Of a stretch of 34,889 nt of DNA, positions 15,166-23,236 are shown piece by piece (positions within the stretch are counted from its first letter, which is position 1; each line of letters starts with the position of its first letter). Origin of the DNA: a virus; the IMG/VR virus record IMGVR_UViG_3300000233_000015, positions 1 through 34,889 of that record. One strand, 5' to 3'. The notes beneath the pieces were generated by a model. The model saw nothing but the letters and a program-made list of their open reading frames with translations, was not told the origin of the DNA and ran no database searches. Made by a program: the position numbers and the translations under genes.

Positions 15166-15488
15166 GACTACGCTACATGATCGATCACATTCGGGTCGGC
15201 AAAAGCATACCACCGCAATATGAAGCCGTAGGAATCTGGGTGCAAGGATTCGGGCCCGGTCTCGACATTGAGATGTTCTATAAGGACACAAAGCTCGCAA
15301 AAGAAAGGGAGCAGGAAGTATCGTGGGTGATCAATCGCCTAGTTGATTCCGGTCAAGCATCACTGGATGTCGAGTTCCTGGAGTACCATCAGAACCAAAG
15401 ATCACCATACGATGGCGTATTCAGTCAGATTGTGGTGACTGATTCATTCTCAAGCATGGTCCTTTGTGCCAGGTCAATTCTTGGCTGA
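15162..15488 (+). CDS. Unidentified 108-residue phage protein
   Basis: I do not recognise this protein. ATG 15162 overlaps the previous gene and has GAGGAG six bases upstream; the frame opens two codons earlier with GTG. The product is small and mixed alpha/beta with no membrane segment. Segments such as AVGIWVQGFGPGLDIEMF and WVINRLVDSGQASLDVEFLE look like a compact domain. It is the last gene before the 100-base gap holding leader copy 3, so it probably ends this block of co-translated genes. Confidence 0.7.
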   Translation: MRLRYMIDHIRVGKSIPPQYEAVGIWVQGFGPGLDIEMFYKDTKLAKEREQEVSWVINRLVDSGQASLDVEFLEYHQNQRSPYDGVFSQIVVTDSFSSMVLCARSILG

Positions 15489-15509
15489 GAAAAAACATTC
15501 TAATAGTCT

Positions 15510-15569
15510 CGTCATCTGAAACGAGCCTCCGGTAAGAAACCAAAGAACCGCTTTTTGCGGACTCTTTGG
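15510..15569 (+). promoter_or_regulatory. Conserved phage leader element, copy 3 of 5
   Basis: CGTCAT (15510-15515) and TCCGGTAAGAAA (15528-15539) start 18 bp apart. The strongest hairpin of the set follows: CCAAAGA (15540-15546) pairs with TCTTTGG (15563-15569), and CCGC (15548-15551) with GCGG (15557-15560) around TTTTT. A smaller stem CTCGT/ACGAG (15509-15513, 15520-15524 region) encloses the first motif. No T run follows, so it is not a simple terminator. It ends 18 bases before ATG 15588. Confidence 0.65.
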
Positions 15570-15587
15570 CCTTAAACGGAGTTGTGA

Positions 15588-17960
15588 ATGGAACTATTTG
15601 CCACAGATCGTGAGAAATTGGCGTTTCTCCTGGAAGTGGATGCTGCGCTTGCGGTGGAGGACGAGGAACTCCAAAGCCAGGCTGCGGCTGAGGGTACCCC
15701 GGATCCCGCCACTTCAGAGGATCGCCCCAAGTATATCACCAACTACATCGGAAGCAAACAGAAGCTTGTGGATTGGATCTGGAAGCACACACCGGATACT
15801 GCAAATTCGGTGGTCGATGCGTTTTCTGGTTCCTCTGTCGTTGCCTACATGTACAAGAGCAAAGGCATGAAGGTCTTTGCAAATGACCGCTTGAGGTATT
15901 CCTACCATGCAGCCCGAGCCATCATTGAGAATAGTTCTTCACGCCTAAGCGACGACGAAATCGATGCGCTCCTAGCGGATAACGGCAAGGCGGGATCCTT
16001 TGTTCAGGATAACTTCAAGGGACTGTTCTTCGGTAAAGGGGTCCATGCCATCATTGATTCCGTGCGGGCCAATTGCGATGCGCTTTCGGGCTTCAAGAAG
16101 GACATCGCTCTTTTTGGTCTCGGAAAAACCTGTGCGAGCGGTGGCTTCGGTCATTTCTCTTCATCGACCCACACGGGTATGCGCATGGCGACTCCGGATA
16201 AGTTCCGGGAAAGCCTAAAAGCGAATTTGCAGCGGATCAATGCGCTGGTCTTCGATAATGGCAAAGAGAACAAGGCCTACCAGAAGGATGTGAACGAGCT
16301 TCTACCCAAAGTGAATGCTGATCTGGCCTACTTTGACCCACCTTACGCAACAGAGTTCTCCACCACAAACTATGAGAAGTCCTACCACTTTGTGGAAGGA
16401 CTCATGACCTATTGGGAAGGCAAGAAAATCGTGGCGGACTCGAAGACTAAGTTCTACGAGACCGACCATGTGACGGTGAGCAAGACCAACGCCGATGAGT
16501 TCTTCAGAACCTTTCTGGGCAATGCCACAAGCATCCCCCAATGGCTGATTTCATACCGGGATCACGCATATCCCAATGAACAACAGATGAAGAAGATCAT
16601 CGCCGACCACGGTCGCACATCTTCCATGAAATCGAAAAGCCATCTATACACTATCACGGCCAAACGAGGTGCAGCCTCAAGCGCCCAGGAACGGCTATTC
16701 ATTTGCCAAAAGGCAGAAGGCTCCCGTAGCAACGCCGACAATACGGACACCCCAGCACTTGAGTCCCAGGCGAACTTCCATACCTCATTTCCGGTCAACT
16801 TGTCTGCCAAGGGTGGCGTTCTATCTACCGAGGCCATTGAAACCGGATCCACGGTAGATCCTCAGTTCTCCTTTGTGCTTTGCAGAACAGGCACTAATAA
16901 GAATGGCGACCACTTCACAGTGGAGGAACTCTCCTCACGGTACATGACTGCGATCAACAAGAAGGTTGACCTTCAGCATTCCCAAGAGTTCTCAGACATT
17001 GTAGGCGGCATTGTAGCAGCCGAATATCGTGAAGATGAAAATGGCGGGCGCGTAGAATGCGTTGGCGAACTGTTCACCAATGAGAGTGTGCATGCCCGGC
17101 TCTCCCACAAGCTAATGAAGCGCGGCATCATTTCCCAAGTATCCATGGAGTGCGACTATGTGGAAGGGGAATGTTCCGTTTGCAGCAAGCGCTTCAAGAG
17201 CAAGGCGGATTACTGCACGCACTTGCGCAAGTACAAGGGCAGCGAAATGGCTGGCAAGCCAGTCTATGAAATCCTTCATGGCGTGACCTTCACAGGCCTT
17301 GGCCTCCTCGACCGCAAAGGTGCCGACGAGAACGCAAGGATTCTTCAGGTTGCCTCACGAAATCAAGACACAAAAGAAACACCCAATCAAGGAGATCCGT
17401 CCATGGACGACAATAACGAGAATCACGGTGAACCAAACGCCGAGGCTGCCAAGAAGGGCAAGGAACCAGCAGGAGGTGGTGCCACTCCACCTGCGGACAT
17501 CGACCTGAAGAAGGAAAACCAGCAATTGAAGGCAAAGGTATCCGAACTTCAGAAGCGTATCCAGGAGCTTGAAGCCGAGCAAAAAGCCGCAGCCTGCAAG
17601 ACCCGCGCTGAAAAGCTCATGGAAAAGATCGAAAAGCAAGGTGTGCGCTTTGCTTCCGATGATGAGCGTCAGACCGAATTCAAACGGTTGACCGCACTTT
17701 CTGACGAGGCCTTTGCAGCCACAGAAGCCGCCTTTTCACGTATTCCTGCCACGGAAACCAAGAAGGATGAACCTCAGGGGGACAAGGGTGGCGAACGCCG
17801 CTCCCAGGGCAACGAGAAGCCGAACCGGGCCGAGGCCAGCATTCGACCACGCGACATCAACGACGGAAAGAGTTCCCTGGAGGATCGCCTGAAGTCGGGA
17901 TTTATGGCGGCCTACAAGAACCGCATTGGCACTGAACAAGACAACAACGCAAACCAGTAA
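15588..17960 (+). CDS. DNA adenine methyltransferase / prohead protease / scaffold fusion
   Basis: A 790-residue fusion starting at ATG 15588 after ACGGAG. Residues about 48-370 are a D12-class adenine-N6 methyltransferase: GSKQKL (55-60), the AdoMet-binding DAFSGSSVV (77-85) and the catalytic DPPY (250-253). Residues about 425-595 look like a capsid maturation protease, with His464 in LQHSQEF and Ser519 in SQVSMEC as likely catalytic pair, and a zinc-like cluster Cys529, Cys532, Cys543, His545. From about 600 the chain is acidic and disordered, then a coiled coil (ENQQLKAKVSELQKRIQELE), typical of scaffold. The major capsid gene follows closely. Protease plus scaffold in one frame is known; adding a methyltransferase is unusual. 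There is no stop or frameshift between the parts. Confidence 0.88.
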   Translation: MELFATDREKLAFLLEVDAALAVEDEELQSQAAAEGTPDPATSEDRPKYITNYIGSKQKLVDWIWKHTPDTANSVVDAFSGSSVVAYMYKSKGMKVFANDRLRYSYHAARAIIENSSSRLSDDEIDALLADNGKAGSFVQDNFKGLFFGKGVHAIIDSVRANCDALSGFKKDIALFGLGKTCASGGFGHFSSSTHTGMRMATPDKFRESLKANLQRINALVFDNGKENKAYQKDVNELLPKVNADLAYFDPPYATEFSTTNYEKSYHFVEGLMTYWEGKKIVADSKTKFYETDHVTVSKTNADEFFRTFLGNATSIPQWLISYRDHAYPNEQQMKKIIADHGRTSSMKSKSHLYTITAKRGAASSAQERLFICQKAEGSRSNADNTDTPALESQANFHTSFPVNLSAKGGVLSTEAIETGSTVDPQFSFVLCRTGTNKNGDHFTVEELSSRYMTAINKKVDLQHSQEFSDIVGGIVAAEYREDENGGRVECVGELFTNESVHARLSHKLMKRGIISQVSMECDYVEGECSVCSKRFKSKADYCTHLRKYKGSEMAGKPVYEILHGVTFTGLGLLDRKGADENARILQVASRNQDTKETPNQGDPSMDDNNENHGEPNAEAAKKGKEPAGGGATPPADIDLKKENQQLKAKVSELQKRIQELEAEQKAAACKTRAEKLMEKIEKQGVRFASDDERQTEFKRLTALSDEAFAATEAAFSRIPATETKKDEPQGDKGGERRSQGNEKPNRAEASIRPRDINDGKSSLEDRLKSGFMAAYKNRIGTEQDNNANQ
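17403..17960 (+). CDS. Nested internal start: separate scaffold protein (185 residues)
   Basis: Inside the fusion gene, in the same frame, ATG 17403 is preceded by AAGGAG (17389-17394) eight bases upstream, as good as any start in the window. It opens exactly where the protease-like part ends and the acidic coiled-coil part begins. The product (MDDNNENHGE onward) would be a free scaffold of 185 residues, like Nu3 inside gene C of phage lambda. Internal translation would let scaffold outnumber protease. The site is seen in the sequence; its use is inference. Confidence 0.7.
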   Translation: MDDNNENHGEPNAEAAKKGKEPAGGGATPPADIDLKKENQQLKAKVSELQKRIQELEAEQKAAACKTRAEKLMEKIEKQGVRFASDDERQTEFKRLTALSDEAFAATEAAFSRIPATETKKDEPQGDKGGERRSQGNEKPNRAEASIRPRDINDGKSSLEDRLKSGFMAAYKNRIGTEQDNNANQ

Positions 17961-17969
17961 GGAGAGAAT

Positions 17970-18332
17970 ATGGGATTTATCAATCCATGCCATCGCGGAA
18001 GGGCCTACGGCGATGGTTACATACAAGGCGAAGGTTCCATCGGTCAGCTTGTGAAAGTTGTCGGCGATGATCTATTCGCGGTCAACACTGACAGTACCGC
18101 CCGGTCATTCGGAATCCTGATCAAGACATACAAGAGTGGTGAAATGCCAGGCATTTACACCGAAGGCGGTGTTTATGAAACGGATGTCTACGAAGGCAAC
18201 ATCGTAGCCGGAGACCTCTTGAAGGTTTCTGCTTCCGGCAAGATCACGGCAGGCGTTACCGCTGGTGACCTTGTGATCGGCCAAGCCCTGACTGCCAAGA
18301 GTGGCACCATCAAATTCCAGCTTCACCTGTAA
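17970..18332 (+). CDS. Probable head decoration protein
   Basis: A 120-residue protein with AAGGAG just before ATG 17970. It is Gly-, Val- and Ile-rich with short strands and no helix of note (ETDVYEGNIVAGDLLKVSAS, then DLVIGQALTAKSGTIKFQL). This repetitive beta pattern, with a stretch about loading and reporting values on a capsid-like lattice absent, resembles small decoration or DUF2190-like proteins encoded between scaffold and major capsid genes. It would bind the outside of the expanded capsid. The call rests mostly on position and fold impression. Confidence 0.6.
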   Translation: MGFINPCHRGRAYGDGYIQGEGSIGQLVKVVGDDLFAVNTDSTARSFGILIKTYKSGEMPGIYTEGGVYETDVYEGNIVAGDLLKVSASGKITAGVTAGDLVIGQALTAKSGTIKFQLHL

Positions 18333-18339
18333 GGAGTGC

Positions 18340-19203
18340 ATGATGAAGGTTGAACACGATATCCATAGCCAAGAATACATGGAAACCATGGGCAAGCTGA
18401 TGAGCGAAGCCATGGAATCTCCGGAGGGCATGCAGGCATTGGCGGCAGCAATTGCGGCCCCCATCGAACAGGAAGTCAAGCGTAAGGAAATTTCCTCCTT
18501 GCTTTTGACGCGTCACACCTTGCCCAAGGGAGAGCGTGCCGTGTATCAGAAGAAACCTCTCGTAAAGGCCTTCTGGATCAGCAAGGACGGCGAAGCGCAG
18601 GAGCAGGAAGTCGGTGAAGATGAAGTCGAATTTCCGACCAATCGAATCCACTCGAACCCCATGGTCGATGTGTCCGTGTTGAAGAACGGCAACATCGGAA
18701 CCCTCATGGATATCCAGAGCAGCGCCGCTGATTCCATCCGTAAGGAGATGGACCGTCGTACTCTGAATGTGCTTTCCAATGCGGTACCTGCTGCGAACAC
18801 CATCGAAGTCACTGGCAATGTCCTGACCGAAGAGGCGCTCAATGAGGCCATTTCGATCATTGAAGACATGGAGCTTACGGTGAAGTATATCGTGATGCGC
18901 GGTCGCCGTTTCAATGATATCCGTGATTGGGATCTTGATCCACAGACCACACTTGAGCTACGCCAGAAGGGCGTGGTTAAGAACTACGGTACCGGTGGCA
19001 TCCTTCTCACGGCAGCAATGCCTATGGATGAGATTCTCATCATTCCCGATGAGGAAATCGGCAAGATGCCTGTGCGCGAAGCTCTCAAGTCCGAGTCCGT
19101 GGACAAGAAAACCCGTTTCAAAACGGGCTGGCTGGTCTGGTCTGAAATCGGCCAGGGCGTAACCCGTCCTGACATCATGGCAAAAATCAAGCTCGGAGCA
19201 TAA
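18340..19203 (+). CDS. Major capsid protein (HK97-fold candidate)
   Basis: A protein of about 287 residues that forms the capsid shell. Its start is ATG 18340 or 18343, behind AAGGAG (18331-18336). It has a helical acidic N-terminus (residues 1-50), then features common in capsid proteins: FPTNRIHSNPMVDVSVL, MDRRTLNVLSNAV, a long helix in LNEAISIIEDMELTVKYI, and IMRGRRFNDIRDW-like central strands (MRGRRFNDIRDW). The position after protease, scaffold and decoration genes is that expected, and the strong ribosome-binding site fits high expression. The N-terminal helical part may be cut by the maturation protease. I infer the HK97 fold from gene order and length rather than from a diagnostic motif. 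Confidence 0.8.
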   Translation: MMKVEHDIHSQEYMETMGKLMSEAMESPEGMQALAAAIAAPIEQEVKRKEISSLLLTRHTLPKGERAVYQKKPLVKAFWISKDGEAQEQEVGEDEVEFPTNRIHSNPMVDVSVLKNGNIGTLMDIQSSAADSIRKEMDRRTLNVLSNAVPAANTIEVTGNVLTEEALNEAISIIEDMELTVKYIVMRGRRFNDIRDWDLDPQTTLELRQKGVVKNYGTGGILLTAAMPMDEILIIPDEEIGKMPVREALKSESVDKKTRFKTGWLVWSEIGQGVTRPDIMAKIKLGA

Positions 19204-19212
19204 GGAGGTTCT

Positions 19213-19581
19213 ATGATCTTGAAAAGTACACGCCCTGGAATCCTAATGGTGCCCGACGCTGGTTTGAAACTTCGGTTGCATGAGACTGTTCACCTTGATA
19301 AGACGACTCCTCAATTGGATGCGGCAATCAAGCGTGGGCACCTTGTTATGGTCGAAGCCCCGATCAAGGAGGAGAGCGCTCCTGCAGCGACTTCGGCACC
19401 TTTGGGGTCGAGCACAACAGAACCGCTGACGTTGCTCAACGCAACGGATGCAATCGCCCGTGTAGGTCAGGTTTCAGACCCGGCAGCATTGAAGGAACTC
19501 CTGGGTTCTGAGAAGCGCAAGTCGGTGCTGGATGCCCTGAAGATTCGCCTGCAAGAGGTAAAGGGCGATGACCCCGACTGA
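19213..19581 (+). CDS. Small phage protein after the capsid gene
   Basis: A 122-residue protein with a very strong AAGGAGG before ATG 19213. Residues 1-50 form a compact basic part (LKLRLHETVHL, then LDAAIKRGHLVMV), residues 55-75 a Ser/Thr/Pro-rich linker, and the rest a helical part (PAALKELLGSEKRKSVLDAL). The N-terminal layout resembles that of the small protein at 21472, so the two may share a fold. It overlaps the following gene by 14 bases. It may be a minor head or head-tail joining component; the function is unknown. Confidence 0.65.
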   Translation: MILKSTRPGILMVPDAGLKLRLHETVHLDKTTPQLDAAIKRGHLVMVEAPIKEESAPAATSAPLGSSTTEPLTLLNATDAIARVGQVSDPAALKELLGSEKRKSVLDALKIRLQEVKGDDPD

Positions 19582-20032
19582 ACTCATGTGGAACCTTCGC
19601 CTGGATCTAGGAGACCAAGCGTCGGTTCTTTTTGATGAAGCTCAACTGGAGCGATGTCTCCGGCGTGGATTGATACAGATCAATGGCGATCTGGACACCT
19701 CATACCTTTGGGTTACAAACGGTGCCGATCTTGCCATGACGACAACCACGTCGGAGCTTCTGCTCCTTTGTGCCCAGATCAATGCCTGCAATCTAATGAG
19801 AGTGCACACGGCCAATGCCTTCTCATTTTCGTCTGGAGACAAGCGGGTTGATAAGACTAAGCAGACAGAAAAGTGGGCGGAACTTGCCGCAGACCTTGGA
19901 GCGGATTACAAAGCCAAGTTGAAGCTTCTGAAGCCAGATATTGGTACTGGAGCGGATGATTACATAATTAGACCGCAAGGACTAATGCCGGTCATCTACG
20001 AGTTAGGAATCGACAATGAGTTTGATGTCTGA
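19568..20032 (+). CDS. Head-tail connector (adaptor) protein
   Basis: A 154-residue, mostly helical protein. The N-terminal helices (TPTELMWNLRLDLGD, FDEAQLERCLRRGL) and the later KQTEKWAELAADLGADYKAKL match the pattern of gp6-like connector proteins, which form the ring under the portal. The length fits the family. Its start overlaps the preceding gene, and its stop overlaps the following one by 17 bases, so all are co-translated. Gene order (capsid, small protein, adaptor, stopper, completion) is that of a typical head-tail joining block. Confidence 0.7.
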   Translation: MTPTELMWNLRLDLGDQASVLFDEAQLERCLRRGLIQINGDLDTSYLWVTNGADLAMTTTTSELLLLCAQINACNLMRVHTANAFSFSSGDKRVDKTKQTEKWAELAADLGADYKAKLKLLKPDIGTGADDYIIRPQGLMPVIYELGIDNEFDV

Positions 20033-20378
20033 AAATGAACTGGAGGCCTGCTGTCAAGATGTCCGCGATCTCATCGTGGCTTCAGGAATATCCGCAGAGG
20101 TTCTTCGGCCTTCCGGACAAGAACGTCTCTATGGTACCGATGACGAAGGCTTCACACTTGTTTTTGAAATGATAATCGAGCTCAAAGAGGAACCCAAGGA
20201 AGAACTCTCCGGAAAGATTGATGCAACGGCCTCGGTGTTGCCGGATTCTGGTATTCAGGTAGAAGACGTGTTGCGTATTGGCACTCGCCACTTCCGCGTG
20301 CAAACCGTTGAGCCTGCATACTTCTTTGGAACTCGAACACATCTAACATTGAACCTGGTGGAAATCCATGGGAGTTGA
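20016..20378 (+). CDS. Putative head closure (stopper) protein
   Basis: A 120-residue mixed protein, with an N-terminal helix (ENELEACCQDVRDLIVAS) and then strands (EGFTLVFEMIIELKEE, RIGTRHFRVQTVEP, HLTLNLVEI). The beta-rich second half and the place between the adaptor and the gp10/gpG-like gene fit a head closure protein that plugs the connector after packaging. It overlaps both neighbours. No single motif proves this, so the call depends on gene order. Confidence 0.55.
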   Translation: MSLMSENELEACCQDVRDLIVASGISAEVLRPSGQERLYGTDDEGFTLVFEMIIELKEEPKEELSGKIDATASVLPDSGIQVEDVLRIGTRHFRVQTVEPAYFFGTRTHLTLNLVEIHGS

Positions 20379-20859
20379 ACGCTTCGGCGATTGGGACAAG
20401 GTCAAGGCAAAACTGAATGGCTCCCTCGGAGTGAAGCTCGCAATGGCACTGCGACAGGCTACCCTCAGGAATGCCTTGTTGCTAGTTCGTGAAATTCAAA
20501 AGGGAATCAAGAGCCAGGCTCCCGGTGGTGTGGCGTTTGTGAAGCTTTCGGAAAGCACCATTGAAAAGCGTAAGGGGCACTCGACCAAAGCCTTGATCGA
20601 TACGGGCTTTTTGATCAATTCCATTACCCAGAAGATTATGGGCGACGCAGCCTTTGTTGGTTTGCTCCGGACTTCAATCAGCAAGGATGGTGAAAGTATG
20701 GCGAACATTGGCGCGATCATGGAATATGGAGCCACAATCAGCCATCCAAGCGGTGCTACGATCATCATTCCTGCACGCCCATTCTTGCACCCTGTGATGG
20801 CACAATACCGGGAACAAATTCAGAAGAATTACCGGGATGCGATCAATAGTGTGATGTGA
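20368..20859 (+). CDS. Virion morphogenesis protein (Mu gpG / HK97 gp10-like)
   Basis: A 163-residue protein. Helical N-terminal residues 10-50 are followed by the section LIDTGFLINSITQKI and the hallmark IPARPFLHPVMAQYREQI near the C-terminus, shared by phage virion morphogenesis and HK97 gp10-like neck or tail completion proteins. The length is typical. It would join head and tail or complete the tail end. It overlaps the preceding gene by 11 bases and is the last gene before leader copy 4, which begins four bases after its stop. Confidence 0.8.
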   Translation: MGVERFGDWDKVKAKLNGSLGVKLAMALRQATLRNALLLVREIQKGIKSQAPGGVAFVKLSESTIEKRKGHSTKALIDTGFLINSITQKIMGDAAFVGLLRTSISKDGESMANIGAIMEYGATISHPSGATIIIPARPFLHPVMAQYREQIQKNYRDAINSVM

Positions 20860-20862
20860 TCT

Positions 20863-20905
20863 CGTCATTTGCACAGACACTCCGGTAAGAAATGGGAAAC
20901 CACCC
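20863..20905 (+). promoter_or_regulatory. Conserved phage leader element, copy 4 of 5
   Basis: CGTCAT (20863-20868) and TCCGGTAAGAAA (20881-20892) start 18 bp apart. The following hairpin is the weakest of the set (GGG 20894-20896 with CCC 20903-20905), but GGGAAACC is also present in copy 1. The element fills almost the whole 58-base gap and ends 12 bases before ATG 20918. Confidence 0.6.
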
Positions 20906-20917
20906 CTAAGGCACCGG

Positions 20918-21460
20918 ATGATCCAACAAGCAACTGAATCTCTCATTCGAATCATCAAGCGCGAAGTACACGAAAATAGCGTGATCGTATTTGGGGATGA
21001 CGTCTTTGAAGTGAAGCGCCTCCCTTCGGTAATTCTGCAAGGGCCCTCCCTTGCCGAGAACAAGTTGCGTCGCTGTGTAGCGGCAAGCTTCAACAATAAC
21101 ATCCAGGCGATGACCACCGAGAGAAGCAAGCACCCGCGCTGCTACCATCTGGAATTTGAACTCATCGTGACCACCGGCAAAGAAGTCGAAATGCTACAGA
21201 TGCAAGAAAAGGTCGCAGCGTTCCTGGATGCCTATCCTTCGATTGATGTTGGCAATTGGGGTTCCCTGAACCTTGTTGAACTGACTCCGCTTGGCGCTCA
21301 CCGCAGAGTCAATCTCTCGAATTTGCATCAATGTTCTGGAAAAATCCGTATTGAGGACTGCCCGATATTTGCTGGTGAAGTCGTGGTCGGTCGCCTTGTT
21401 TCGAACATGACCTTTCAATTCTCAGGCGATGTAAATCGCGAATTCATCGTAAAACCATAA
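20918..21460 (+). CDS. Putative tail completion or terminator protein
   Basis: A 180-residue mixed alpha/beta protein with no membrane segment. The central part (HPRCYHLEFELIVTTGKEVE, then MQEKVAAFLDAYPSIDVG) is a strand followed by a helix, and the C-terminal half (FAGEVVVGRLVSNMTFQFS) is beta-rich. This layout and the position just before the sheath genes suit a tail terminator or completion protein, but I see no family signature. The ribosome-binding site is weak (AAGG, nine bases upstream), and the gene lies directly under leader copy 4, so its expression may depend on that element. Confidence 0.6.
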   Translation: MIQQATESLIRIIKREVHENSVIVFGDDVFEVKRLPSVILQGPSLAENKLRRCVAASFNNNIQAMTTERSKHPRCYHLEFELIVTTGKEVEMLQMQEKVAAFLDAYPSIDVGNWGSLNLVELTPLGAHRRVNLSNLHQCSGKIRIEDCPIFAGEVVVGRLVSNMTFQFSGDVNREFIVKP

Positions 21461-21471
21461 GGAGAACCATT

Positions 21472-21696
21472 GTGTTGACTATCCGAAATCGAAAGAACCA
21501 GCCATTCACCTTCCACTTGAAGGATGGCAAGGCTTTGTATCTGGGCCCCAAGGCCTCCCAACAGATCCAGAGTTCCGCACTGTCGGTGGAATTGCAGAAA
21601 GCCTGTGACCGTGGTTTGCTGGAAATCCAAGAAAATCCCCAGGATGATGTAGCAGAAACAACTGGCACAGAAGGCCAGACCAAGAGGAGGAAGTAA
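21472..21696 (+). CDS. Small pre-sheath protein
   Basis: A 74-residue protein starting at GTG 21472, with AAGGAG seven bases upstream. The first 50 residues (TIRNRKNQPFTFHLKDGKAL, then YLGPKAS) form a small beta unit with a short helix, and the rest is a polar tail ending KRRK. Small proteins of this sort are common directly upstream of contractile tail sheath genes. Its stop overlaps the sheath ATG by one base, so the two are coupled. It resembles the N-terminal part of the protein at 19213. Function unknown. Confidence 0.65.
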   Translation: MLTIRNRKNQPFTFHLKDGKALYLGPKASQQIQSSALSVELQKACDRGLLEIQENPQDDVAETTGTEGQTKRRK

Positions 21697-23224
21697 TGGG
21701 AAGCTATTTATCGCCAGGCCTATATCCTAAGGAAACCGACTTTAGTTTCTATGTGAAGCAGATCTCCACCTCAGTCGCAGCCATGGTGGGAATCGCAGAA
21801 AAGGGACCGATCAACAAGCCGGTACTGGTCACAAGCTGGGAACAGTTCACCCGGTCCTTTGGGGCCTACATTGCAGAAAGCTATCTGGCCTATGCTGCAC
21901 GAGCATTCTTCGATAACGGCGGTGCTGTGCTTTGGGTGGTGCGTGTTGCCCACTATGGAACCATTACCGACAAGTCCACACTTGCAGCAAAAAGATCGAC
22001 TGCGGTCATTCAGGACACCCAGGCAACGCCTGTGGATTTGTTCCGCATTTCCGCACTGAACGAAGGAAGCTGGGGCGACAAAGTTTCCATTGCCATTTCG
22101 GCCAATGAAGATGTTCCTGCGTCACTATTCGATATTACCGTTCTGCATAGAGGGAACAAGGTCGAGAAGTTCGTGGGCATTTCCATGGACCGCAGCCAGG
22201 AGTCATTCATTGAAACAGCTTTAAACGATCGTTCCACTTACATCACAGTGGAAGACATTGGAGTTGCAACTGCTGGCACTTTGAGACTTCCTGCGCTCAT
22301 TACCATTGCCATGACAAGTGGAAACGATGGGTTGGACAGTCTGAGCGACATGGACTTTGTCGGAGACCCATCCATTAGGACCGGCATCTTTGCAACGTCG
22401 GAAATCGATGAGTTGAATATGCTGATGGTGCCAGGCATTAGCTCAGCAAGTTTGATTTCCTCTGCGATTGGTTATGCAGAGTCCCGTAAGGATCTACTGT
22501 TTATCGCCGAGGCTGCCGCGCATTTGGAGCCATCGGAAGTAGTAGAGTTTCGCAAGGGCCAAGGTGCCTATACCCACGCGGCATTTAACTCGTCCTATGC
22601 GTCGCTGTATTATCCATGGCTTGAGATTCAGGATCCGTTGACTTCGAAGTCCAAACTGATCCCTCCGAGCGGCGCTGTGGCGGGGTGCATTGCAAGAAGC
22701 GATCAGAAGACGCAAGTCTGGTATGCGCCAGCGGGTACGATCGTGGGCGAATCTTTGGCATCCTAGGCCTTGCCTATAAGACAAGCCAAGGGGAAAGGGA
22801 TACCCTGTATCCTTCTGGTGTCAATGTCATCGCCTCCTTCACAGACAGCGGCGTGAATATCTGGGGCCAGCGAACCTTGCAGAGTCAACCCTCGGCAACG
22901 GACCGGATCAATGTGCGTCGCTTGATGATGTACATGGAAAAAGCGATTTCCCAGTCTTCACGTTTTGTTGTTTTCGAGCCCAACCACCAGCAGACCTGGC
23001 GCTCGCTTGCGAGGACAGTCGAGCCCTTCTTGCAGGATATCAAGATCAAGGGCGGGCTTTACGATTTCGCATTCCAGTGCGATGAGGAAACCAATACTCC
23101 AGCAGTCATTGACCGCAATGAAATGATCGCCAGAGTGTTTGTGAAGCCAACCAGGACTGCAGAATTTATCGAGCTCAATTTCATTCTCACCAGTTCCGGT
23201 GCGGATTTCAGCGAAGTGCTGTAA
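21696..23224 (+). pseudogene. Tail sheath protein, broken by a one-base frameshift
   Basis: The contractile sheath. The first frame (21696-22766) holds the N-terminal part (YLSPGLYPKETDFS, SVAAMVGIAEKGP, AFFDNGGAVLWVVRV). After WYAPAG the matching sequence continues in the -1 frame to 23224 (RGRIFGILGLAY, TDRINVRRLMMYMEKAI, VVFEPNHQQTWRSL, and near the end FVKPTRTAEFIELNFIL). The 1529-base region lacks one base of being a 509-residue gene. The switch lies at about 22733-22745, where homologues read PAG-x-x-RG, consistent with a lost base after GGTAC. There is no good slippery heptamer. Unless it is a sequence error, no sheath is made. A strong ribosome-binding site is retained for the next gene. 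Confidence 0.85.
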
Positions 23225-23236
23225 GGAGGATTTGCA

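Noticed and set aside
15540-15569. Terminator before the methyltransferase-protease gene
   Set aside because: The hairpin is strong but no T run follows; it belongs to a recurring leader element instead.
22725-22766. Programmed frameshift to explain the sheath gene
   Set aside because: No X XXY YYZ heptamer is present at the switch point, sheath genes are not known to need frameshifting, and one lost base explains the pattern exactly.
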